Shown: positions 21,140 through 33,818, counted from the first letter of the stretch. The stretch: DNA of 64,000 bases from Wyeomyia smithii (GCF_029784165.1 NC_073695.1:241216089-241280088); one strand, 5' to 3'. A program made the numbers and translations. The notes: generated by a model not told the origin, from the letters alone.

Positions 21140-22300
21140 CATCAATCTCAAATAAGTCCGGTGTCCCACAAAGTGGTCATCTCGGACCGCTTCTATTTAT
21201 TCGGTTCTTTAATGACGTTGCTTTAATATGAGATAACCGTTGTCTTCATCTGGTGTATGCTGACGACTTGAAGTTATATGCTACTGTAAAAACGCAGGAG
21301 GATTGTTGATTTTTACAAATCTGTCTAAGTTTGTGTGTTGACTGGTGCCATCGAAATTAGTTGATTATTAGTATGGAAAAATGCCAGCTCAGTCTATATT
21401 ACAATCGATATTATTCAATGACCATATTAGCGGCAATTTACATACTAGAATTTAGGAAGTGATTGATTTAGATATTTTAATGGACCAAATATGACCTAAG
21501 ATTCACTTTTCTGGAATGATATCAAAACCACCACTATGCTTTGTATCCAAGGTTTCAAAGGACTTTTATGACCCATTTTGTTGGAAATCATTGTACTGCG
21601 CACTTGTACGTCCAATTTTGGAATATGCCATTATTGAATGACATCCCTACCATATTATGCGGAGACTCAGGATTCAACGAGTTCAGAAAAAAATTATTCG
21701 CTTGACACTAAGGAACTTACCCTGGAGAAATCTCAGCAGTTTACCGTTGTATTTTGATAGGCGTCGGCTACAGTTATTCCTCGTTATAACGAAACCTACC
21801 TTATAACTTGATCTCTTCATAACGTAAATCGATATAACGTAGTTTTTTCTGAGTTTTTCTAAGTTAAAATGAACTTCCTGTGTATCACATGGCATCTAAA
21901 ATGTTGGATGATCAGAAATCTCTTCAAGCTAATCGCGAACGAAGATTAAGTAGCAGATAGAACATGTTGCTTTTCGTTCAAGAAACATGAACTGCTCAAT
22001 ATAACATAACAAGTCGAAAAATAGTTACCTTATAACGAGGAATACCTGTAACTACCCTTGAACGTAAGAGTAATCAGTAAAATATAGTAATCGTTGTACA
22101 TTGCTAACCTATTAATCGTAGAAATTGATACCTCTGGACTACCCCAAAAGGTGAATTTTCGTATCCCAAGCAGATCTTCCTCCATACCACGTCTAAAAAT
22201 AATGAATCATTCACAGCATGTACTCGTAGCTTTACTGATGTTGAAGAGTACTTTGCGTCTAACGCACTGACCCAATATTTTGTGAATAGGCTTAGAACTG
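21140..22300 (+). pseudogene. Decayed non-LTR reverse transcriptase fragment
   Basis: With frameshifts allowed, the plus strand reads KSGVPQSGHLGPLLFI, then LVYADDLKLYATV (catalytic YADD near 21260), then CVDWCHRN and EKCQLS, followed by ALVRPILEYA and RIQRVQKKIIRLTLRNLPW. These are motifs B, C, D and the post-RT region of a CR1/Jockey-like reverse transcriptase. Stops and frame changes are frequent, and no endonuclease part was found, so this is an old 5'-truncated copy. It is split by a MITE at 21771-22048, after which the frame resumes with TTLERKSNQ. Confidence 0.7.
21771..22048. mobile_element. TA-flanked MITE inside the reverse transcriptase fragment
   Basis: Ends CAGTTATTCCTCGTTATAAC and TTATAACGAGGAATACCTG are imperfect inverted repeats (18 of 20), flanked by TA on both sides (21769-21770 and 22049-22050). 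This is the pattern of Tc1/mariner-type elements. Removing it with one TA joins RRL to TTLERK in one frame. An internal GTAAATCGATATAACGTAG block repeats the terminal wording. Confidence 0.8.
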
Positions 22301-22684
22301 TGATAAGTTAATTCAATTATTCATTATAATTTTTTATTTCCACATGAGTTACATAGATACAAAAATAAATACAAAGACTTATTTTAGAGTTTCCATTTCC
22401 GATCAGGCTAATTTAATGACTTTGGGATGCGGATTTAGGATTGAGTATATAATTTTACCCTTTTGATTTTTGAAGCTGAAATAGATCGAGTTCCGGAGTA
22501 TGGATTTGAAACTTAAGAGCACGAATTCCACGCTAGGAATTTCGATTCGTGCCTTATATTGTGGCAGCAAGAAATGCTTTATGAATGATTTTTTTTCCTT
22601 AAATCAATAAAGATTTTAGAATAAGATTAAAATTCAAAATGTTGAATCAAAATTCAAAGACTCCAGTTTACATTGGAAGTCTGT
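22301..22684. other. AT-rich stretch without genes
   Basis: Decayed AT-rich sequence between the reverse transcriptase fragment and a SINE-like unit. Nothing coding is seen. Confidence 0.4.
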
Positions 22685-22920
22685 AGTTACGATTTCTCTC
22701 CCACACGGTTGTGATATCGGGTTCGATTCCCGATCAGATCGAGGATCTTTTCGAGCTGGAAATTTTCTCGACTCAGCACTGGGGCACGGTGTATCGTTGT
22801 TTGTACCCAACAACATGCAAAATGTGCCGAAAAAAATATCGATAACGAGTTCTCTCAACTAATCTAGTTGATCTAGACCGCATTAGCCACCCAGTCTAGC
22901 GTGCGGTATTGTTTTGTATT
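22685..22920 (+). repeat. SINE-like unit with a tRNA B box
   Basis: GGGTTCGATTCCCG (near 22719-22732) is a canonical polymerase III B box in a short hairpin (TCGGGTTCGATTCCCGA). A matching A box is not clear, so it may be 5'-truncated or decayed. The downstream part (ACTCAGCACTGGGGCACGG and on) looks like a SINE body. I do not call a tRNA gene because no cloverleaf can be drawn. Confidence 0.5.
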
Positions 22921-23734
22921 GTATTCAAAATAGCTGGTTCGAATCTTGGAATAAGAATCTTGCAACGGCTACTTCCAGATTCAGAATTCAAATTTAAATT
23001 GCAGAATATCGCATGCAGACTAAGTTTTAATTCGCGCAAGAATTTAAATTTCTTATTTGAAATTTGGACCCAGAACTCTAGAATGTTTCATTTGAGTTTC
23101 CGAATTTCGTACTTTTAGATGTCGAATTCTATTTTTCCATGACTACTATGGTATAAATCTTAAAATTAAAGGCATTTCAAGGCTGAGATTGCTCAAATTA
23201 GAATTTGTAAACCAGAGATTTAAAATTGAAAATATAGAAGTGCAAAAGCTAAAATTTTAACATTTTCTTTTCAACCGAAGTATGTACTCATCCGCAGAGA
23301 TTTGTAATACTAGTTTATTCTTTGTAAAATAATTCGTTCTACTCTACTGTGCTATTGATTCTCGATATAATTTCCTGGCATTCTTATTTTGTCAATAATC
23401 GACTTTTTATTGAAGATTGAGATTTCTGAATTCCAAAGTTCACGTTTCAGCATTCGCTTTTTAAATTATGGACCACGATATCGATCTTCGTATTTTTTGG
23501 TCAAGACTCAGAATCCTGAAAGTTTCAAAAATTAAAAATTAAGGATCTCGGAATTAAAATAAAAATTGCAGATTTTTCATGGGTTTACCTTTAATCGCAC
23601 GGACGAAACTACTCATGCATCATCAATCATAGTAACCCATGAGTTAGCAAAAAAAATTGACAGCTCTATCAGTCAAACTCTAACTGTGCTGGCGAAAAAA
23701 GTGAAGCTACTCCGTTCAGAAGTGTACGGTTCCA
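22921..23734. other. AT-rich stretch without genes
   Basis: Rich in GAATTC-, AAATTT- and TTCAAAAT-like words that recur irregularly, similar to 29290-29530. It is probably a decayed repeat. No gene is seen. Confidence 0.4.
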
Positions 23735-23983
23735 ATGAACGGTACCCGCCGCGTCACAAACGGACATCGTGCGGCACTTGTGGACGCCGGGTATGCCCGT
23801 TTCGGCATCTACAACATCTTGACACTATTGGACAACGATCAGAGCATCGAAAGAAAGCCCGGTTCCGGACGGCCAATGACCCTGAGCAACAAGGAGCTAC
23901 AAAGGATGCTGAAGAGGAAGACCAAGGCAAAGGTGGCTAAATCGCTACGTGCACTTGGCCGGGAGGTGCATGTGGTAAAACAG

Positions 23984-25306
23984 TGAAATACTACAAGGTA
24001 TACAGCCCTAGGGTTGTATGATATGGTGACGTGGGACTAAAGACTGTAATTAGGGGATTTTTTGTTACAAAATATACAGAGTCTGCAAACAGAATCAATG
24101 TGTTTGCTCAGCGACTGTACGTATTTTTATTTTCAGCCTCCCCTGGGAATCAATTTTTGAAATATATTCAACAACACTCGAAAAAATATCGTTTATATCT
24201 GAAGTTATCATGCCTGTAGTATTTTTTTGTACAAACAACATGCATTTGACAGTCAGAATCAAGAAACAACATGCGTCAAAGTCAGAATTAACTCTATATC
24301 CTAAAAAACCAAATCCAATAATACTTACGTTATCATAATGAATGGTTTTGTCTTATTCAACTCTGATTTAATCAAACCTATAATATGGATCTTACTTTCA
24401 AAATAATACGGAAGCCCTTACGAAGGTTCATTAATTGGCAAGATATTTTAAACAAAATCAACAAGTTCCAGTAAAAAATCGTAGCATGCCACAATTACAT
24501 TTTTGTTTTTTGCTTGACAATTTTTTTCATTTGCCTACAAATACATTCACTGTGTTACGAAGACAGCTAATATACGTTTATTATGGTAAAGCATAAAATA
24601 ATAATATATCATCTAATAACTTGGAAATGCAAAAATAGATACTTAATGCATTTTAGTAAATAAAGAAAAAATTCACAAGCTCTTAGGCTTCTATAAATGA
24701 ATATATTTAGAAATTTATTTATTTGCTACTATCCGGTCACGATTACTTAGTGAATGTCGAAGATAAAATTAAATAAATATCCGTTGCAAAAATTTACAAT
24801 TCTTGTTGAGTAATTTATGGTAATCTTATTTATGAGATGAACTTTCAATCACCATCAACAGCAGCATTGCATTTTCCCTCGATTACACGCGTCTAGAAAT
24901 GTAAAAACAAAAGTGTACCGCTGAAATGTACAAATAGAAGAGTACCGCTGAAATGTACAAATAGAAGAGTACCGAATCATAGACGACGAGAGACCTGCGG
25001 TACTTTACTCCACTGTTACTGTTGCTTTTACCGGCATGTTTTCTCTCAAGACATCAGTTTTTATTATGTTCTGAAAGCAGTTTTAGAAATTGCTCAAGAA
25101 TGGGAATTGTTTCAAACTTTTTGGAAAACTTTTACCTTCGAGACATCAAATTAGTCTAAGTTCATGGAAGCAAAAACAAATTGACCTATTGGGACGGGGA
25201 GACTCTGTCAATTTTTATTTCGATATTGATACAGAGAATATCACAGGGAACGGATGGTATCCATTCACGTCGTCTGTGCTAGGAATGCTCGCATGTAATT
25301 GGTTCA
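23984..25306 (+). repeat. Dispersed repeat F, copy 2, inside the transposase
   Basis: It starts TGAAATACTACAAGGTATAC and ends ATGTAATTGGTTCA, the same ends as copy 1 at 11732-12884 in the opposite orientation. The host frame reads CAG before and CTG after it, with no base repeated. It contains a 27-bp tandem repeat at 24915-24975 that copy 1 lacks at that site. Confidence 0.72.
24915..24975. repeat. 27-bp tandem repeat, 2.2 units
   Basis: GTACCGCTGAAATGTACAAA plus TAGAAGA occurs at 24915 and 24942, and its start again at 24969. Confidence 0.95.
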
Positions 25307-25880
25307 CTGGTCTCGGAGTTGCAGGCAATGACGCAGCGACAGCGGTTGAATAAGACGGACAAGTCGATTTTCCCGGCGAATCGCGACAAGACCTATCTCA
25401 CCCTGGATGGCAATGACTGGCAGGGCACTTCGTATTTCACTTCTCCCACGAAGGAAGTGAGCTCCGAGGTGAAATTAATTTCACACACCAAGTTCCCAAG
25501 AAGATACTGCTGTGGCTGACAATCAGCGAGAAGGGGATGTCAAAGCTGCTCTTCTTTCGCTCCGGGCTGGCCGTGAACGAGGAAATTTATAGTACGAAGT
25601 ACCCGCCAGAAATTGCGTCGTTCATCAGGAAATACCATAAGGGCAAAGACACGGTGTTGTGGCCAGATTTGGCGTTGGCCCACTACTCGAAGCGATCGTT
25701 AGAGGAGATGGAGCGGCTGAATATCGATGTGGTACCCAGGTCGGTGAATCCACCCAACGTCCCCCAGCTGCGTCTTATCGAGAATTTCTAGGCAAACTTG
25801 AAGCGCAAGATCTATTCCAACAATTTTGTCGCGAAAACGGAGGAGAACATCCTCATTAAACGACTTGTTTCAAAGTATTG

Positions 25881-26296
25881 TTGCTTGCAATACATTGGTT
25901 CCTAGTTGCTTTTGATAAGGTTTCAAAGCGTGGTCCGTTAGATAGTTGGTGATTTATTCATACAGTATGATGATTTCCACGAATTTGGTTCTTAGAAAAA
26001 AATTCATATCGTCGACATCGTTGTTTTCGCCACCAGGATTGAAAATGCACTCAACCACTGTTCACATGATATTGAAAGATACTTGATATTTGCAATGAGT
26101 TCTCTTTCGTTGATATAAGACGGCAAAAAATTTGCGGACAAGATCAACCAAACGAAAATTGTCAAAAGCTAACAATATTCCCGAGAAAACTTCTGTAGTC
26201 GGATGCTAAAACAGCGAAATCAAATAGCTCAAATAATCACATATGCCTGACATTTGAATTATTTATTCAGAGGAGGAATACCATCTTTGAAGACTA
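25881..26296. other. Downstream of the transposase, no gene
   Basis: Should contain the 3' end of the mariner-like element, but I could not identify its inverted repeat. Confidence 0.35.
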
Positions 26297-27325
26297 CACG
26301 CAAAAGTTGAAGTCTTATACAATCATTGTGTCTTCCCGATTCGCACAAATGTTGCACAAAAATCGCACAATAAATGTGTGAAAACAGTTGTACTGCGAAT
26401 ACAATGACATAGAATGAAATCAGAATATGTATCATATACCGACACTTTATTTCTCACGTCGAGTGTATTAGTGACTGCTACTCATGGAGCAGTGCAAGAA
26501 GCAAACAACAACTTGTGAACTCACTAGATTTAAATAGCTATAATACTCGATCGATTTATCTCGATGGATTTGGTCATTAAAAAGTACCATTGAAATATTT
26601 GCAAAAAAAACGAACCAAAACTCTGTTCACAACATTTTGTAATCAACGCTAGCTTCACCGCAAAACTAGCAAAACCCTCCATTCCACAAAGCCACAAAAG
26701 CGTTGCTGATTTTTTATGGCAACACTTATAAATTGTGAATAATTATTATTTGTCATTCTGTGCACGCTTTTTCCTCAAGCGACGAGACAAATTTCTCGCT
26801 CGATCGTAGAATTTCCATGTATGTGCGACAAGACTAGACACGTCACATACAATTTTCAGGTTGCTCTTTCGCTTCTCTTTCGGTTCGGATTGCGACGCGC
26901 AAGGCGATATCTCGTTGCTTCACGAAATGAGCGAGGCACCCGTGCTGTACATACTTGATACCAGTGTTGTTAGTCTCACTCATACTGTCGGTGCGTGCTT
27001 GCTGCTATTCATAGGAATGCATGAAGAAGAAAAAATATCTCAAAATCGTGTGCGCAAAAGACTTGAAAAGCGTAGCATATGTCTCGTCCTCAAGCAGAAA
27101 GGAGGAGAATGGTTCTGCTTCTCGCTCGCTTTGCAATGCTGCTTGATACCAGTTGAAACTGTTTGGGCGTAGTAGTTTGGAGCTGCCAGATACATTGGAG
27201 AAACGCTAGAGCATTAATTGCGTTATGCCCAACACGCAATCATTGTACTGGTTCCGAATTACATCAACAATTGCGCTAAAAACGCACAATTTTGTACTGG
27301 TTTCGCACCATCCAACTTTTGCGTG
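26297..27325. mobile_element. Possible TIR element (weak)
   Basis: CACGCAAAAGTTG (26297-26309) and CAACTTTTGCGTG (27313-27325) are exact inverted repeats 1 kb apart. Both ends carry TTGTACTG- and TTCGCAC-like words further in. No target duplication is clear. The 103-codon frame at 26861-27172 has no recognised domain. Confidence 0.35.
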
Positions 27326-27645
27326 AAGAGATTTTTTCTAGTTGTTTCTTTACATCAAAACAAACAATCATTTATATCGGATCTTGTTGTTTTCGAGTAT
27401 AAATTTATTAACCAGAAAAAATTCTTTCAACCATTGACCTTATTTTTGTTATGATAGACTATATTATATCAAAATGGTTATGTCAATAACTTCTATCTAA
27501 TACTAATAAAAACTAACTTCTCTGAAAGTAATATGGTGGCCCTGAAAAGAAAAAAAATGGCAATGTATAATTTTTTGGTTTTGGTTCATCATCCCGATTA
27601 AGGAGAAACCCTTTGATTGAAATTATGGTCAACTCTATGTATCTG

Positions 27646-27850
27646 TGCATCATTCCAATTACAGAAATATCCGTGTTTGGAGATATTCGGTCATTTTGTG
27701 CTATTTTACAGAAACCGAAAGTCGACATCTTAGAATTCAGAATGAAATTTTGAGTCAATTGTCGGCCTCTAGGCATCATTCTGATTCCGGAAATATCGAT
27801 AATAGCTGGTATTCAGTCATTTTCGGTTGTTTTCCGGAAAAATTGATTGA
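27646..27850 (+). repeat. Two diverged units of about 128 bp
   Basis: CATCATTCCAATTACAGAAA and CATCATTCTGATTCCGGAAA begin two related units, each followed by ATATTCGGTCATTTT or GTATTCAGTCATTTT. This is an old tandem duplication. Confidence 0.6.
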
Positions 27851-27871
27851 AATATGTGTTTAATTTATGTG

Positions 27872-28262
27872 GGACTACCTTTCCTTTTAGTTCTGCTCAT
27901 TTTCCAAATTTGGTTCCATTTGCTTGATTAGTTCTTTAGTTGTGCAGAAATTTTGTGCTTCATTTGCACGGAAGCCTCCATGGATTGTATTACTCCCAAA
28001 AATGGTGTCCAACTATTAAAGAAAAATTTTTTGCTTCGTAAAACCTTCACATACCAAATTTTGTTTAATTTGCTTGATCAGCTCTCTAGTTATGAAGAAA
28101 TTAGTACTTCATTTGTATGGGCCCTCCTTTTGAGAAAAGAGAGGGGTCTCAAACTATCATAGAAACTATCCCTGACCCTAAAAACCCTTACATACAAGTT
28201 TTCACGCCGATCGGTCCAGTCATCTCCCAATCTATATGGATCAGACGAACAGACAGACAAAA
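27872..28262 (-). repeat. CTGT-headed dispersed repeat, copy on the minus strand
   Basis: Reading on the minus strand it starts with GTCTGTCTGTTCG near 28260, passes GACTGGACCGATCGGCGTGA and carries the monomer words GAAGCACAAATTT and AACCAAATTTGG. The order matches the plus-strand copies at 37660 and 59510. Confidence 0.7.
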
Positions 28263-29565
28263 CACCATATTTCAATTCCAATTTGGAAATTTGAGGTTTT
28301 AAACCTCGGAATTAGTATATCAGTTCGGGGATTCCTGGTTACGGAAAATTTTGGATACTTAATTCCAAATTTGGAAATATCGGTTTCAAATGTTGATGCT
28401 CCGATATCGTATTCCTCTTCTTTGACGGTACATTTTATATATTTTATAACTTTTTTTTACAAGTTTTCTTCTACAGTATGTCGGAAAAGGTATTCCATAT
28501 CCTAATTAAAACTTTTCGGATAATGGTTCGGACCTATAGTCGAATATAGACCATTTTTGATTTGAATAAAACTTTGAACGCATATTTGGCCTAGCAAACT
28601 AAACATTTTTCACGGATGAAAATTTTTTTAAGACCCAAGAGTTATTTTCTACCCTTGTGAATGCATTTTGGCATGTATCTTATTCTAAGTAATGTAGCTC
28701 AGAAACCGTTTGTTACATGAAAAAAAACTGTCTGAGAATGAGTTGTAGGGAATTTATAATGCTTCATATAAATGAAAAAAAGCTTTTTTAATTAAAAATA
28801 ATTAAACTAAACTTTATTTCAATTTAAAAACAGAAGAGCTTTTGTTTTTTTGAATTTGTTTTTCAAAGAATGTTAAGCTTAATACGCAACTTTATAGGAA
28901 TAAATATCAAGTTTTTTTGAAAAGATTTTTTTTTCAATTTTTAATTACAAAATTTTCAAAATATTTATATTCTAATGATTTTTAAAAATTCAGATTGTTA
29001 TTAATTATCAAAAGCTCTTGGTAGTTAACATCTCTTAAATGTCTAAATGTCTTGGTTTTCGAGTTATTTCGAATTTAAGTCCGAAAATTCTTGAATATTA
29101 AGGAAAATACACGTTTTTCTTAATTTGTCCGTGGTTCTCCCGCATTGCATTGATCAAATTTACACAATTCATTCTTTGACAACACGCAAGAAAAAAGTTG
29201 AAATGTTTCAAATAATATATTCATATATTAATTAAATATTCATATAAAACATACTACAGAATTTCGTTTGTTGGATATCAACACCTAAATGGAATGGCAC
29301 ATTACTGATAATAGATTTCACATTCAAATTCGAACATTGAACATGATTCCTTTCTACGTCACGCAGCTTGTGGACTACGATAATCCGATTTGTGATTCAA
29401 AATTTTTAAATTTTGGATTCTAAACTTCAATTTGCAGACTTCGCATTTCACATTCTAGTATTTTCGATTGAATTTTTCTGTTTCCGATATTTAGAAATTA
29501 ATAGTCATTGAGATTCGATGACAGGATCCTAGATTTGCAAGTTAAAGTTTTATATTCTGCATGGA
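28263..29565. other. AT-rich stretch without genes
   Basis: Very AT-rich, with many stops in all frames. Nothing is recognised. Confidence 0.45.
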
Positions 29566-29569
29566 AGAT

Positions 29570-29745
29570 TTTGTACAGCGGCTTTGTGGAGCTCCGTAGT
29601 CGCAACGTTACAAAATATGCTTTGACAAGTGGTCGTGGGTTCGAATCTTTGTGGAATCAGGTCATTTTGAATGTTGAAGAACTTTCTAGAGTACCCCTGT
29701 CAACTTTCCCCCTTTACAAAAATAAATTGGTATGGTATGGTATGG
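29570..29745 (+). repeat. SINE-like unit with tRNA-type B box and TATGG tail
   Basis: GTGGAGCTCCGTAGTCGCAA resembles a tRNA head and GTGGGTTCGAATCTTTG is a B box. The unit ends in the simple tail TTGGTATGGTATGGTATGG, a typical SINE 3' end. Confidence 0.6.
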
Positions 29746-32700
29746 CTCTTCGGGGAATTGTGATTGTGATGCGGTATTAGCAGAAGAAATTAAGTTTCGA
29801 AAAGACTCTTTCCTCATGACATAATAAAACCCTTTTAGCACAAACCCGTCCGAAGAAACGTTAGGTGGAGTCTCTCTCCATGAAATTGCAACTTGGCGAT
29901 ATCGGTAGGATGGAAAAGAGGTCAGTATTGTATAGCAGTAGTAAACCTAAAACGGAAGGGTAAAACCTCACACACAAACACGGATATAAACGATATGCGT
30001 GTCACTAACACCAACGGTGATACCGCCAATATGAAGCACTAAGTGCAGAAAACACCTGGGCAATATTACAATCGATCCAATGTCTCTGGTCGTAGTGATG
30101 AGTCCACACAGAGAGTACAAAAACTGTGGCCTTCTAGAGTAAAATTTGGATTCTAGAACACGGTTTCTATGCGGATACCACACTTAGAACCCAGAATCCC
30201 TGATTGGGAATGAATGTCAGGTTTTTGAACCTTCTGAACGAAGATTTTGAACTTTCTGAACGGTGATTTGAGATTGGAAACGTGATTTTGAAACATAATT
30301 TGTAATTCAAGCTTTCAACTAATGATTGAGTATTTTGAAATCTGGATACCGGATATGCAATCTCCTGTTTTCATGCAAACACTAGAATTCTCCCGAACCG
30401 AAACTAAGATAATCCTCAAAACATCGAATTTCCAAATAGATTCTCAAGTATGACCGATGAAAAAAATAAAGCCGCTCATTTCTGTGTAAACAGTAAAAGA
30501 CGAATTAAATATTACACCAGACTCTATCAATTAGTAGGCGTCCTGCGTTAGTCAGTTTCCTAGCGACTGAAGCTGCCGCTCGTGGGAACACCGTAAGTGT
30601 GATTAACACTCTCCTCCAGACATATTCATAGACAGGTCATCGAAGCTTTTTTTTCTGCTCGTACTAAAATTGAATTCTCCGATCACGTTCTCTCGTACCT
30701 ATCACGGGACCACCCGCTGTCATTACGGTTGTTGAGGTTATGCATCGATAAAAAGTTTCTATATTAGAGTTGGAAGAATCATAAAACCGCTTCGTTTCCC
30801 ATTGATGACGATTCAAGTGTATATAAAAACATCGTTAACAGATGACAGTTCACAGATTGTCCGGTTTAAGTCACGTTACTCATTCCGCTGCGAATGCGAA
30901 TGAATTCCGTTACGCTATGGCTTCTTGGAAGTGAATTGTGATACACTTTGTTTAAGCGAAGTCAGTTTCAGAGCGGAATTGTTCAATTCAAACCTCAAAT
31001 GATTCGATTTGCCTATCGTGTTTTTTCATTAACCACGGCTGCGTCTTGTCACTCAAATCAAGCCAATCGGTTGCTCCTTTCGCAACGGCTGTTCATTTCC
31101 AATCCTGAAGACGGTTCCGCCCGCCTCCAGAAATAATGATACAACTTAGCCAAATCTGCCGGCAAATATTTGCCGATGCGGCGAGCAGAGAATCAATGAG
31201 CAAACAAATTAGTCATCAACCGCAGCACAGCAGAAGCTGAGCAGGAGAGTGAAAGAGACTCCCCGGGTTGCGTTGCTTATTGGCTAACGCAACTTCGAGC
31301 GCAGCTGAGCGGAAATGAAGAAGATGCTTGAGTGATATTTATGTTTACTGTGATTGGTGTTTGCGTTTAACTATGGAAAAAAGAAGGACGATGTTTTGGA
31401 AACTTTCGACTGCTGTCTCGTTGTTGATTCTAGATTGCCTCAAGCTTTCTCGGCTGGTTAGCTGAAAGTGACGTCCCGAAATCAATCATCCTCTCGCCAG
31501 TGGATGAATAGAATAACAAACACTTCTAATCACTGCGTAGATTCCAAACTGCTGCACTTGTGACCTTCGATTGTCGCCTGTTTTTTTTGTGTGGCACGTT
31601 TAAAGATTCTTACACCAGTTTATCTAGCCATTGGAAACGATTTCTTGGATTTGAGTAAAAAATTGTAGATTCCTACTTCTAGAAAAAAAAGTCCCCATAC
31701 AAAATTTCAGTCAATCGAACTCCATAGAATGCGTGGAATCCCTCCTCTGTGAAGTCCACTTCCTTTCGGGTCAACCGAACGCCGTTAGTCACTCATTCGA
31801 AGAAAACGTTACACAACAACGGTCCCAAGCCGCAAATCGGCCTCAGAATTCAAATGGGATGCTAATGAGGCAAAACTCCAAACCAGGCCGCTATGATTTA
31901 TGGTTTACCGGGTGACTGCACGTGTATGTACAGTGAGCCCAATTGAGTAATGCCTGTTGTAGACTGTACCGAAAAGAAAAAAAAAAAAGAAACGAACGAC
32001 GTTTTGCTCCACCGATATTAACGTAAACCACCACTAGGGTACAGGGGGCTACTTTCAATCCACTCGTTAAAGGGATTTTAAACCTTTCTTCCATCAATAA
32101 TTGGCAGTAATGTTCGTTTAGTTACTCACGCTATTTTGTCGAACAAAAAGAAAATGAACTCTCGCAGGTCGTTTCGTGTGCGTGAAAAGAGTCCGTCATG
32201 TTTATGAACCGCCTTCACCTGTTTCCGAACACAACTGTCAGTCAGGGCGTATAGACTTGTTCGAGTTCTGTTTTGGAGATTAGCTAAATTGTTGCTCATT
32301 CACTCGCTCGTTCGCATGTTATTTTTCCACGCGTGTACCGCCTTTTTGTTAAGGGATTTGGGGATTGGTTCTGGCGGCACTTTTTGTCGAAGTCGGCTGT
32401 CAGAGTCAAACGTGTCCGAACGGCGTCAAATAAGCCGGGATTAAACCGGACCGAACTTTATAAGAAGCCATTGCCAGACGAAACTACGAACAAAAGTTTA
32501 CTCAACTGTAAGCCCGATTTAATTGAATTCAAATATAGAGTGACTGTCGTATAAGCATAGCTTCTGGAGCCGACTTTCTTTGTTTGGTTGAGGTTCCGCT
32601 AAACACCTTAACGATGAACTGCGAGAGAAGCACAAAAAAAACGAAGCATTAAGTTAATAGACCAATGGTTCAATGGTTCAAATATTTGCTGTAAAACTTC

Positions 32701-33818
32701 AAAGAAGATTTTTTTATATCGCACCTGCTGTGTTCTGATCTTCGTTCGAGTTTTTTTTTCCACCATTCATGCTTTCTGCAACTGAGCAGGCGCTTTTTAC
32801 ACCTATGTGCAAAAATTGGCACCAACGTCACTGAATTCACCTCGTCATGGTGATTGCTTTGATGGCGAGGTTAGGCAAAACTATAGTACGTGTTCACTCT
32901 CTACCATTTTTGCTTGAAAATCTATTCAAAAGAGCGTTTTGACCCGCTGCCCTCTACTCTACATGATTGCAGGAAAAAAAGTCCCTATCGTACTACAAAG
33001 CAACCGAATGCCGAATTTCAGCGAATGCCCATCCATAGTACGGAAAGTGAGCATGATTGGTGCAAAAACGTTCTGTCATGAACTCCGGAGCAGGATCCGT
33101 CAGCGTCCATCTTTTGCAAGGGGCATTCCCGGACGCGTTTTATCCATCCGGTTCCGCTTCGAACCGTTCCGAATAGTTTGGTTTACGGGCATCTTTCGCT
33201 TGGAGATTGGTTGTATGATCATCTTGAGGTTAAACTTTGAGTAATAACTTATGTGCAGAATTGAAAATTATTTTTTCTATAGAAAAAAAAAGAATCATAT
33301 ACTTGGTAATAAGAAGATCCATCACGGCCGCTAGGTAGATCGACAGCATCCTTCAGCCCAAACTTTGACCAGCACAGAATGTGCGTACATATATGTAAAA
33401 CACTAGCATCTGATGCGGAAAAATTTACCCTCAAAATGGAAAAGAGAGTGGGACCGAAAAAAAACCTACGCTGCCACTGAAATTCCACTTCGTTTCCGGG
33501 GCCAGGGAAAAATATTGGATATGATTTTAATGGCTCTTTGCGCTTTGAAGTTTTCCAACGGCGCGATCGCGTTCCGGGACTGGGCCCCCCGTTAAAGCTG
33601 CACTCGTTTTGGAGCCGTGAGTTTCGTCATATTATTTACGGATTGGTTTTTCCGTGTTTCTGGTACCGAGAATTGTGCTTAATGTAACTTTCTAAAGTAA
33701 CAAAGCTCTGGTGGCGAGGAGTTTTTTCCATCACAGTTTATTCACTAATAGAATGTGGTTTTTATAATTTTACCCATTTAATAATTAATTTGGTTTTTAT
33801 GCATATTTTATCACTATA
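29746..33818. other. Long gene-free stretch
   Basis: No open frame carries a recognised domain. A promoter-like TATATAAAA (30820-30828) is followed about 30 nt later by ACAGTTCACAG and a moderately GC-rich stretch to about 31300. This may be the 5' end of a gene with a non-coding first exon, but no coding exon can be tied to it. The rest looks like unique intergenic or intronic DNA. Confidence 0.35.
30820..30828 (+). promoter_or_regulatory. Possible TATA box without an assigned gene
   Basis: TATATAAAA lies in GTGTATATAAAAACATCG. The downstream 300 bases are less AT-rich than the surroundings. This is only suggestive. Confidence 0.25.

Larger units (their letters stand above)
23735..25880 (+). 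pseudogene. DD37E mariner-like transposase pseudogene, split by repeat F
   Basis: The DNA-binding part (23735-23983) reads GYARFGIYNILTLLDNDQ then ERKPGSGRPMTLS, a helix-turn-helix followed by a GRP motif. The frame then meets repeat F (23984-25306) and resumes at 25307 in the same frame with LVSELQAMTQRQRLNK. The catalytic part has YLTLDGNDW (first Asp), VLWPDLALAHYSKRS (second Asp) and PNVPQLRLIENF (Glu). I count 37 residues between the second Asp and the Glu, which defines the DD37E group known from mosquitoes. A one-base deletion near 25502 separates KFPRR from ILLWL, and TGG to TAG at 25789-25791 truncates IENFWANLKRK. The terminal inverted repeats were not located. The copy cannot make transposase. 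Confidence 0.85.

Noticed and set aside
22685..22760. Possible tRNA gene at the B box
   Set aside because: No cloverleaf with acceptor stem or clear A box; better read as a SINE-like unit.
26861..27172. 103-codon frame as a host gene
   Set aside because: No domain or recognisable splice context; it lies within a possible TIR element.
30948..31136. 62-codon frame downstream of the TATA-like site
   Set aside because: No similarity that I recognise and no splice evidence; kept only as a weak promoter note.
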